Shown here: positions 24,114 through 30,914 of the stretch, in pieces
Numbering within the stretch: the stretch's first letter is position 1
Layout: every line of letters begins with the position of its first letter
Assembly (NCBI GenBank): GCA_012514415.1
Contig: JAAZAH010000059.1
Span: 1-33,229, forward strand
DNA: 33,229 bases
From: Sandaracinaceae bacterium
GTDB lineage: Bacteria; Myxococcota_A; Polyangia; Polyangiales; Houyiibacteriaceae
Direction: 5' to 3'
Made by a program: the position numbers and the translations under genes
The notes under the pieces: model-generated
Seen by the model: the letters and a program-made list of their open reading frames with translations, nothing else
The model's database searches: none
What the model was told of the DNA's origin: nothing

Positions 24114-25793
24114 ATGTCGATGAACGATCCCGAGATGAAGTCCAAGGCTGAGGTTGCGCGCAAAGAGTGGGAAGCGGCTTATGAGCGCTCGCAAACGAAG
24201 GTGCCGCTCCGAAAGGAGCGCTTCACCACGCTGAGCGATATGGAAGTGCCGCCGCTTTCCACCCCGGACTCCGCCGCTATCGATTATGAGCGCGATCTCG
24301 GGTATCCGGGACGGTTTCCTTTTACGCGCGGCGTGCAACCGACGATGTACCGTGGCCGGCTTTGGACCATGCGGATGTTCGCTGGCTTCGGAACGCCACG
24401 GCAAACGAATGAGCGGTTTCGATATCTCCTCGAACAAGGACAGACGGGGCTGTCGACCGCGTTCGATTTCCCCACGCTGATGGGATACGACAGCGACAGT
24501 CCCCTTTCCCTTGGCGAGGTCGGCAAGGTGGGTGTCGCGATCGATACGCTCCGCGATATGGAGATCCTCTTCGATCAGATCCCCTTGGATGAAGTCACTA
24601 CTTCCATGACGATCAACGGACCGGCTGCGGTCCTTCTCGGCTTCTATGTGGCGCTTGCTGATAACCGAGGTATCCCCCGTGATAAGATCGGCGGCACCGT
24701 CCAGAACGATTGCCTCAAGGAGTTCATCGCGCAGCACGCTTGGGTTGTTCCACCGCGTCCAGCGATGCGTATCGTAACTGACACCATCGAGTTCTGCACC
24801 GCCGAAGTGCCTCGATGGAACTCCGTGAGCATCTCGGGCTATCATATTCGCGAGGCGGGTTCGACGGCTGCCCAAGAGCTCGCCTTTACCCTTGCGGATG
24901 GCCTCGAATACGTGAAATGGGGCGTCGAGCGTGGGATGAAGGTGGATGATTTCGCACCGCGCCTCTCCTTTTTCTTTGACGTTCATTCGGACTTCTTCGA
25001 AGAGATCGCCAAATTCCGCGCAGCGAGGCGCCTCTGGGCGCGCCTCATGAAGGAGCGCTTCGATCCGAAGGATCCGCGCTCGATGATGCTTCGCACTCAC
25101 GCGCAAACCGCGGGCGTCTCTCTCACGGCCCAGCAGCCGTACAATAACGTGGCGCGCGTCGCGCTTCAGGCGCTGGCGGCTGTGCTCGGCGGGACGCAGA
25201 GCCTTCACACCAACAGCCTCGACGAGACCTATGCGCTGCCCACGACCGAGGCCGTGACGATCGCCCTCCGCACCCAGCAAATCATCGCCGAGGAGTCCGG
25301 CGTCGCCAACACCATCGATCCGCTCGCGGGCAGCTATTTCGTCGAGGAGCTGACGAACCGGCTTGAGCAGGAGGCGCGCGAAATCATTGAGCGGATTGAC
25401 GCGATGGGCGGCATGGTCGAAGCCGTTGAGCGCGGCTATCCGCAGCGCGAGATTGCGGCGTCGGCCTATCGGTACCAGCAGCAGCTCGAAGCGCGAGAAA
25501 AGATCGTCGTTGGAGTCAATCGCTACGAACAGGAAGAGGAGCCCGCGATCCCCCTGCTCCGCATCGACGATTCGATCGAGCGCGAGCAGGTGGCCTCACT
25601 TCAAAAAGTGAAGCGCGAGCGTGACTCCGCCGCCGTGGAGCGCGCCCTCGCTGCCGTCGCCGAGGCCGCGCGAGGCTCATCGAATCTCATGCCGCCGATC
25701 ATCGATGCCGCGAAGGCCTATTGCTCGGTGCAGGAAATCTGTGACGTGCTCCGAGAGGTTTTCGGGCGCCATCAAGATCGCCCCGAGTTCTAG
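24114..25793 (+). CDS. Methylmalonyl-CoA mutase-family large subunit (isobutyryl-CoA mutase-like active site)
   Basis: This 559-residue protein is the acyl-CoA-binding subunit of a B12-dependent acyl-CoA mutase, lacking the C-terminal cobalamin domain, which must be encoded elsewhere. Family motifs: PTMYRGRLWTMRMFAGFG, STAFDFPTLMGYDSDSP, GGTVQNDCLKEF, SISGYHIREAGSTA, GGTQSLHTNSLDE. From the ATG at 24114 the numbering equals that of Propionibacterium MCM. H244 is kept. Position 89 is Phe, not Tyr, and 207 is Gln, not Arg. As I recall, F/Q marks isobutyryl-CoA mutase and Y/R marks methylmalonyl-CoA mutase. I therefore call it ICM-like with caution. A start six bases later (24120) is possible. 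The gene ends in a TAG that lies inside a duplicated 50-base unit. Confidence 0.85.
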   Translation: MSMNDPEMKSKAEVARKEWEAAYERSQTKVPLRKERFTTLSDMEVPPLSTPDSAAIDYERDLGYPGRFPFTRGVQPTMYRGRLWTMRMFAGFGTPRQTNERFRYLLEQGQTGLSTAFDFPTLMGYDSDSPLSLGEVGKVGVAIDTLRDMEILFDQIPLDEVTTSMTINGPAAVLLGFYVALADNRGIPRDKIGGTVQNDCLKEFIAQHAWVVPPRPAMRIVTDTIEFCTAEVPRWNSVSISGYHIREAGSTAAQELAFTLADGLEYVKWGVERGMKVDDFAPRLSFFFDVHSDFFEEIAKFRAARRLWARLMKERFDPKDPRSMMLRTHAQTAGVSLTAQQPYNNVARVALQALAAVLGGTQSLHTNSLDETYALPTTEAVTIALRTQQIIAEESGVANTIDPLAGSYFVEELTNRLEQEAREIIERIDAMGGMVEAVERGYPQREIAASAYRYQQQLEAREKIVVGVNRYEQEEEPAIPLLRIDDSIEREQVASLQKVKRERDSAAVERALAAVAEAARGSSNLMPPIIDAAKAYCSVQEICDVLREVFGRHQDRPEF

Positions 25794-25871
25794 AGGCTCA
25801 CAGCGAGCGCGGGCGGCGCGCGATACGTCGCCCAGAGCGCTAGACGCTCACATCGAGCGCGGGCGGCGCGC
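25790..25871. repeat. 50-base-period duplication of an oxidoreductase gene tail
   Basis: Bases 25790-25821 and 25840-25871 are 30 of 32 identical, with a 50-base offset; similarity fades but continues for about 14 more bases. The right copy is the C-terminal coding end of the minus-strand oxidoreductase (APPALDVSV then stop). The left copy translated on the same strand reads APPALAVSL then stop. The CTAG at 25790 also provides the mutase TAG stop on the plus strand. It is either a tandem duplication or the stub of a second oxidoreductase gene. Confidence 0.8.
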
Positions 25872-27042
25872 CGTACACCGGGCAATGGGTGCCTTGGTAA
25901 ATCGTAGGCATGCAGCGGTTGCAATGGATGCAGCGCGATTTCGCGTTCGGATCGGCCTCAAGCTGCTTGGGTAGATCGGGATCGGCGAGCAGCGCGCGCC
26001 CCATGGCGACGAAATCAAAACCCTCCGCCATGGCACGCTCGAGCGAGGCGTTGTCCGTGACGCCACCAAGAAGGATGAGCGGCATCTTGAGCTCCCGCCG
26101 GAAGGTGCGCGCAAGCTCGAGGAGATAGAGCGGATGATAGGGGTATTTTTTGAGAAAGAAGCGGCCAAAAACGCTGAGCCCCGCTTTGATCGGCTGCCGG
26201 AAGTTTTGCGCGAATTCCCGGAGCGGGACGTCGCCGTGAAAGAGGTACATCGGATTGAGCAGGGAACTGCCTGCCGTGAGCTGAAGCGCGTCGAGTGAAC
26301 CATCGGATTCGATCCACTTCGCCACCTGAAGGCTTTCTTCGACATCGAACCCCGCAAAGACGGCGTCGCGCATATTGAGCTTTGCCGTCACGGCGAGTTT
26401 ATCTCCGGCGGCCTCGCGGACCGCACGTGCGGTTTCACGGACAAGCCGCGCGCGATTTTCGAGGCTGCCTCCATACTCATCCTTTCGCCGGTTCAGGCGC
26501 GGGCTGAGGAAAGAGCTCGCGAGATAGTTGTGTCCGAAGTGGATCTCGACTGCGTCGAAGCCGCATTCGATGGCGTATTTCGTCGCCCTTCGGTGATCTT
26601 CGACGACTCGTTCGAGGTCGTCCTTACTCGCCCCCTTCGTCATGCTGAGGCTGAGCGGATGGAACATCTTCTTGGGCGTGAGCGCCTTATGCCCATGCGA
26701 GCTCTCATCGGCGACGGGGCCGGCGTGACCAATCTGCGCCGAGATGGCAGCGCCTTCACGATGGACCGCCTCAGTGAGCTTTCTGAGGCCGGGGAGAGCT
26801 TCGGGGCGCCAATAGAGCTGATCGGCCTCGGTACGACCTTCGGGAGAGACGGCGCAATAGGCGACCGTCGTCATTCCGACGCCGCCGCGAGCGATCCCCG
26901 CGTGAAACTCGATGAGCGGATCGGAGACGAGCGCCCCGGGTGTCCTTCCCTCGAAGGTGGCCGCCTTGATGATGCGGTTTCGAAGGGTGATGGGGCCCAA
27001 TTGGGCGGGCTGAAAGACGGCTTTCTGGTGGCTCTGACTCAT
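25840..27042 (-). CDS. NADH:flavin oxidoreductase, old-yellow-enzyme family
   Basis: The 400-residue FMN TIM-barrel enzyme resembles the N-terminal half of 2,4-dienoyl-CoA reductase and other OYE-type ene-reductases. Visible motifs are LGPITLRNRIIKAATFEGRT in part, QIGHAG near 104, DAVEIHFGHNYLASSFLSP (the H-x-x-H type active site is represented by H-F-G-H), YGGSLENRARL, LLGGVTDNASLE and FVAMGRALLADPDL. The C-terminus has C371-x2-C374-x2-C377-x9-C387 (CIHCNRCMPTIYQGTHC), a possible 4Fe-4S ligand set as in dienoyl-CoA reductase, but there is no following FAD/NADPH domain. The substrate is unknown. It is convergent with the mutase gene, which suggests but does not prove a role in acyl-CoA metabolism. 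Confidence 0.88.
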   Translation of the reverse strand: MSQSHQKAVFQPAQLGPITLRNRIIKAATFEGRTPGALVSDPLIEFHAGIARGGVGMTTVAYCAVSPEGRTEADQLYWRPEALPGLRKLTEAVHREGAAISAQIGHAGPVADESSHGHKALTPKKMFHPLSLSMTKGASKDDLERVVEDHRRATKYAIECGFDAVEIHFGHNYLASSFLSPRLNRRKDEYGGSLENRARLVRETARAVREAAGDKLAVTAKLNMRDAVFAGFDVEESLQVAKWIESDGSLDALQLTAGSSLLNPMYLFHGDVPLREFAQNFRQPIKAGLSVFGRFFLKKYPYHPLYLLELARTFRRELKMPLILLGGVTDNASLERAMAEGFDFVAMGRALLADPDLPKQLEADPNAKSRCIHCNRCMPTIYQGTHCPVYGAPPALDVSV

Positions 27043-27208
27043 CGAATTTCTCGAAGCGTGGATGGATTCGAGTCGAGGATAGGATGAATCGAGGCGTAGT
27101 GAAATCGGAAAACGGTCGAGAGGCCGGGCGTCGCGGTTCGGGCGGCGATGGGGTGGAGGAGCCGTCAGCGGGTGAATACGAGGCGATCTGCGGTCTTGCG
27201 ACGTTCGC

Positions 27209-27952
27209 TCAAAGCGCGTCGCTCGGCTTTCCGATATCGGGAAGTGCGCCCCGCTCGCTCCTCAATGGCTCTTCGGTCGAGCGCCTCTCGCCTCGGCTTC
27301 TTTGATCGTTGAGAGCGCCCGAATGGAGTGCGCCCCTGAAGCGCGTCCTCCCCGCTCCGATCTCGTCGAGAGGGCTGAGCTGACGCGCGTCGTCCATGCC
27401 GGGCCCAGCCTCGCCGCGATGGGCTCGCGGACCGAGGAGCTCGACCAACGCCATCGCGACGAGCGAGCCGATCGCGACGCCGATCATGAAAAAGATGGCC
27501 AAGCGGAGTGCGCCACCGAGCCACTGGAAAAGGAGTGTGTACCAGCGGAGCGGAGCCGTTTTCTGTGCGGCCCTTTCCATGCTCGGTACGCGCGGCAAGG
27601 CGCGAGGCTTGATCGCATCGGACGCGCTTTCGAGCGTGATCTCCGCCTCCTGTCGAGCCTCGCCTTCACTCTTCTTCGCCGTTTCGGTTCTCCCAAGCTC
27701 GAGCGCGCGCTCGCTTCCCTCGGCTGCTGCCGGAGTGTCGCGCAGCTGGGTTGCACTCTCGATTTCTTTGAACGCCTCGTCGCGGATTGCGCGGAGCGCC
27801 TCTTCAGCGCGCGCCCTCAGCTCTTCTTTTTTCGCCCGGATCCCTGAGATCCGATGGGTGGTCGCCTCCTCGTGCGCGTCCTCCTCGTCGAGCTCGATCA
27901 CGTCGTCCGGATCGAGCCATTCTGCCTCCGTATCATCGATATCTCTCGTCAT
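27209..27952 (-). CDS. Hypothetical single-pass membrane protein with acidic N-terminus
   Basis: The 247-residue product begins with a very acidic stretch (DDTEAEWLDPDDVIELDEED). A charged, probably coiled-coil region follows at about 36-110 (RAKKEELRARAEEALRAIRD). One hydrophobic segment (LRLAIFFMIGVAIGSLVAMALV, quoted in part: IGVAIGSLVAMALV) is at 149-172. The C-terminal tail is Arg/Gly-rich. I recognise no family. GGGAGG lies upstream of the ATG at a good distance. It is divergent from the N-formylglutamate amidohydrolase gene. Bases 27043-27208 downstream hold nothing I can identify. Confidence 0.6.
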   Translation of the reverse strand: MTRDIDDTEAEWLDPDDVIELDEEDAHEEATTHRISGIRAKKEELRARAEEALRAIRDEAFKEIESATQLRDTPAAAEGSERALELGRTETAKKSEGEARQEAEITLESASDAIKPRALPRVPSMERAAQKTAPLRWYTLLFQWLGGALRLAIFFMIGVAIGSLVAMALVELLGPRAHRGEAGPGMDDARQLSPLDEIGAGRTRFRGALHSGALNDQRSRGERRSTEEPLRSERGALPDIGKPSDAL

Positions 27953-28014
27953 CCATGCCCCTCCCAGCTCGTCTCACCTTGATCGTTTACGGAGAGGAGG
28001 CGACAATCATTCCA

Positions 28015-28758
28015 ATGTCGAAACATCCCCGCGTCGATTCTTCCATCCACGACGCTTACGAGATTCTTGGCGGATTCTTGGACACGAAGCTCTTCCTTAC
28101 GGCGGAGCACGCCGAGGAGCGCGTCCCCGAAGGTTTCCATTTTCGGCCCGAAGACGAGCGGCTGCGAGGCACGCACTGGGCCTACGATCTCGGTGTCTCG
28201 GAGCTGACTCGCGAGCTCTCGGAAGCGCTCGAGGCGCCCGGTGTCCTTGCCCGCTTCACCCGCCTCTTGGTCGATCCGAACCGCGCCGAAGACGAAGACG
28301 AGCTCTTCCGCACCGAGGCCGAAGGTGCGCCCATCCTTACCAACGTCGATTTGAGCGAGGCGGAACGCGAACGCCGGCTCACAGGCCTTTACCGTCCCTA
28401 TCACGAGGCGATCGACACGCTCCTTGAGCGTTCGACAGCACCGATCGTCTTTTCGGTTCATAGCTTCACGCCCGTTTACGAAGGAAAGCCGCGCGAAATG
28501 GAGCTTGGTGTCCTCTTTAACCGCGAGATTGAGCTCGCCGAGCGCCTTCGTCATCACCTCGAAGAGGCGGGCTTCATTGTGGCCATGAACGAGCCCTACT
28601 CGGGAGCACTCGGCCTGATCTATTCGGCGGAATCACACGCCGATCGCCACGGAAAGCACGCGCTCGAGCTTGAGATTCGGCAAGATCTCGCGGTCGATCC
28701 TCGGGCTCGGGCGAAGGTCGTTGCGGGCATCGAGAGCTTCATCGCCGAGCTTCCTTGA
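28015..28758 (+). CDS. N-formylglutamate amidohydrolase family protein
   Basis: The 247-residue product matches the N-formylglutamate amidohydrolase (PF05013-type) fold: FLTAEHAEERVPEGF near the start, HWAYDLGVSELTRELSEAL, FTRLLVDPNRAEDE, YRPYHEAIDTLLE, VFSVHSFTPVYEGKPREMEL in part, VLFNREIELAERL, NEPYSG and LELEIRQDL. These are zinc hydrolases that remove formate or related acyl groups from amino acids; the true substrate is not established. No hut genes are nearby. The ATG at 28015 was preferred although GGAGAGGAGG lies 14 bases upstream; an in-frame ATG at 27955 adds 20 residues and touches the divergent gene start. Confidence 0.85.
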   Translation: MSKHPRVDSSIHDAYEILGGFLDTKLFLTAEHAEERVPEGFHFRPEDERLRGTHWAYDLGVSELTRELSEALEAPGVLARFTRLLVDPNRAEDEDELFRTEAEGAPILTNVDLSEAERERRLTGLYRPYHEAIDTLLERSTAPIVFSVHSFTPVYEGKPREMELGVLFNREIELAERLRHHLEEAGFIVAMNEPYSGALGLIYSAESHADRHGKHALELEIRQDLAVDPRARAKVVAGIESFIAELP

Positions 28759-28783
28759 ACGCTCCGGCGAGCATCCCTCGCTC

Positions 28784-29386
28784 TCACTTCGAAGGAAGGA
28801 TGAAGCCACTCGCGCGGAGCAGTTCGCCGAGCTTCATCATCGGCATGCCTTCGATCGCAGTGAAATCCTCGCCGTCGATCCGCTCAAAGAGGAAAATCCC
28901 GCGTCCTTCGATTTTGTATCCGCCGGCGGAGTCATAGGGCTCATCCCAGTCGATGATGGAGAGCAATTCGTCTGCGTCGAGGTGCCTCATCGTCATCTGG
29001 TGGATGACGGTAGCGCATCGTTCGCTCCCATTGGGATGGATAAGCGCGATCGAGGTGATGAGGCGATGGGTCTTTCCGACCATCTCGGAGAGGATCTCGA
29101 TGGAGCGCTCACGGCTGCCAGGCTTCCCCAGCATTCTTCCTTCGAAGGCGACGATCTGATCCCCTGCGAGGATGAAGGCTCCGGGATATTTTTCGGTGAG
29201 GGAGCGGGCCTTCAAGAGGGCGAGTGTGCTCGCGAGCTCTTCGGGATCGGGGATGGAAGCTTTGATCGCGTCTTCGTCGACGTGATGCGCGTCTTGCTCG
29301 AACTCAAAGCCGTGCCGTTTGAGTACGGCGCCGCGATAGGGTGAAGTGGAGGCGAGGATGAGGCGCGAGCGTGCGAGGGCGGTCAT
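28784..29386 (-). CDS. Maf-family nucleotide pyrophosphatase, YceF-like
   Basis: Maf proteins hydrolyse non-canonical or modified nucleoside triphosphates. The 200-residue product shows the LILASTSPYRGAVLKRHGFE opening, AGDQIVAFEGRMLGKPG, WDEPYDSAGGYKIEG and FLFERIDGEDFTAIEGMPM. The S-P-Y-R start and the G-I-x-L-F-E-R-x-x-G ending are closest to YceF (7-methyl-GTP pyrophosphatase) rather than YhdE (dTTP/UTP). That subfamily call is inference. It begins 9 bases after the purF stop on the same strand, so the two form an operon. Confidence 0.9.
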   Translation of the reverse strand: MTALARSRLILASTSPYRGAVLKRHGFEFEQDAHHVDEDAIKASIPDPEELASTLALLKARSLTEKYPGAFILAGDQIVAFEGRMLGKPGSRERSIEILSEMVGKTHRLITSIALIHPNGSERCATVIHQMTMRHLDADELLSIIDWDEPYDSAGGYKIEGRGIFLFERIDGEDFTAIEGMPMMKLGELLRASGFILPSK

Positions 29387-29395
29387 CGCACCGAA

Positions 29396-30811
29396 TCATA
29401 CGCCGACAAGGGGAAGCTGTCGCCTCTCCTCGTTGATATCCCGGACTTCGACCGGATAATTCCCCGTGAAACAGGCGTCGCAAAAGCCGCCATCGGCCTG
29501 AACCGCTTGGCGAAGCCCTTCCATCGACAGATAGGCGACGGTGTCGGCGAGGACGTAGCGCGCGATCTCTTCCTCGGTGTGGTTTGAGGCGATGAGCTCC
29601 TCACGATCGGGCGTGTCGATTCCGTAAAAGCAGGACCATTTTGTCGGAGGCGAGCTGATGCGGAGGTGGATCTCGGCGGCCCCTGCGTCGCGGAGCATCC
29701 GAACGATCTTGCGGCTTGTCGTACCGCGCACGATCGAATCGTCGACAACGGCCACGCGCTTTCCGGCGAGAAGTTCGCGGATGGGATGAAGTTTGAGGCG
29801 GACCCCGAAGTTGCGGATGCTTTGCTGGGGTTCGATAAAGGTTCGTCCGACGTAATGAGAGCGGATGATGCCGAGCTCGAAGGGGCGATCGATCTCTTCG
29901 GCATAGCCGAGCGCCGCTGCGATGCCGCTGTCGGGAACGGGGACGACGATGTCCACATCGGCGGGAGCTTCGCGGCCAAGGGCGCGCCCCATGGCCTTGC
30001 GCGCTTCGTACACACCGACGCCGCCAAGACGGGCGTCCGGTCGCGCGAAATAGACATACTCAAAGATGCACATCCGCCGCGGCTCGACCCGATCGCCAAA
30101 AGGACGAAGGGAGCGCAGCCCCACGCGATCAATCACCACCATCTCGCCAGGCTCGATATCGCGGATGTATTGGGCACCGATGAGTTCGAAAGCGGGCGGT
30201 TCGCTCGCGATCACATAACCTTCATCGAGCTGTCCGTGGCAAAGCGGCCTGAAGCCGAGCGGATCGCGGACGGCGATGAGCTCTTCGGCCGAGAGGAAGA
30301 CGAGGCTATAGGCGCCCTCGATCTTTGAGAGTGCCTCGGCCATCCGATCGACGGCGGTCTTCTGTCTGGAGCGTGCGATAAGGTGGATCAGCACCTCGGT
30401 ATCGCTTTCGGAGGAGAAGATCGAGCCCTCAGCTTCGAGCTTGTGCCGGAGGTGGAGCCCGTTGGTGATCGCTCCATTGTTGGCGAGTGCGATGGAGCCG
30501 TGCGCGCAATCGACAGCGAACGGCTGGGTGTTCTTCACGTGCTTCGTCCCGCGGCGCGCGTAGCGAACGTGGCCGATGGCGCGATCGCCCGGGAGCCGCT
30601 CCATCACCGCAGGGGTAAAAACATCCTGCACGAGGCCGAGCTCGCGATGGACGAAAAGCTGCTCGCCATTGCTTGTGACGATCCCCGCGGCCTCTTGACC
30701 GCGATGCTGAAGGGAGTGGAGTCCGAGATAGGCGAGGTTGGCGGCTTCGGGGACGCCGAAAACACCGAAGACACCGCATTCATCGTGAAAATGATCGTCG
30801 TCGAGGGGCAC
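29396..30811 (-). CDS. purF: Amidophosphoribosyltransferase (first step of purine synthesis)
   Basis: PurF converts PRPP and glutamine to phosphoribosylamine. The 471-residue protein has an 11-residue propeptide before catalytic C12 (HDECGVFG), as in Bacillus. The Ntn glutaminase domain extends to about 235. The PRTase domain has the PRPP loop VAVVDDSIVRGTTSRK at 353-368. The four Fe-S cysteines of the Bacillus type are C248, C394, C444 and C447. Unusually, the glutamine-site loop reads RYARRG (83-88) where RYxT[AT]G is usual. The start is GTG: it gives the exact propeptide length, no ATG is in frame, and TATGAA lies six bases upstream with no Shine-Dalgarno. The Maf gene follows 9 bases downstream. 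Confidence 0.95.
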   Translation of the reverse strand: MPLDDDHFHDECGVFGVFGVPEAANLAYLGLHSLQHRGQEAAGIVTSNGEQLFVHRELGLVQDVFTPAVMERLPGDRAIGHVRYARRGTKHVKNTQPFAVDCAHGSIALANNGAITNGLHLRHKLEAEGSIFSSESDTEVLIHLIARSRQKTAVDRMAEALSKIEGAYSLVFLSAEELIAVRDPLGFRPLCHGQLDEGYVIASEPPAFELIGAQYIRDIEPGEMVVIDRVGLRSLRPFGDRVEPRRMCIFEYVYFARPDARLGGVGVYEARKAMGRALGREAPADVDIVVPVPDSGIAAALGYAEEIDRPFELGIIRSHYVGRTFIEPQQSIRNFGVRLKLHPIRELLAGKRVAVVDDSIVRGTTSRKIVRMLRDAGAAEIHLRISSPPTKWSCFYGIDTPDREELIASNHTEEEIARYVLADTVAYLSMEGLRQAVQADGGFCDACFTGNYPVEVRDINEERRQLPLVGV

Positions 30812-30817
30812 AGCGCA

Positions 30818-30823
30818 TTCATA
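30818..30823 (-). promoter_or_regulatory. Possible -10 element for a leaderless purF message
   Basis: TATGAA on the minus strand has exactly six bases between it and the purF GTG. No convincing ribosome-binding site lies upstream of the GTG, and the -35 region (TTTCAC, 17 bases away) is weak. This fits transcription starting at the start codon. Confidence 0.35.
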
Positions 30824-30914
30824 GCGCCGCTCGGCCGTTCGTGAAAGCCGATCATCTCAGAAAATCAAAGAGGGGGCAGGGCGCGACCGATTTGCTATGT
30901 TGCGATCCGCTTTC

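Noticed and set aside
24051..25280. A 409-codon minus-strand frame opposite the mutase gene
   Set aside because: Antisense shadow; the plus-strand product has full family motifs and exact canonical residue numbering.
27787..28014. Longer start for the N-formylglutamate amidohydrolase gene
   Set aside because: It would overlap the divergent membrane-protein gene by more than 160 bases and adds Arg/Pro-rich residues with no family similarity.
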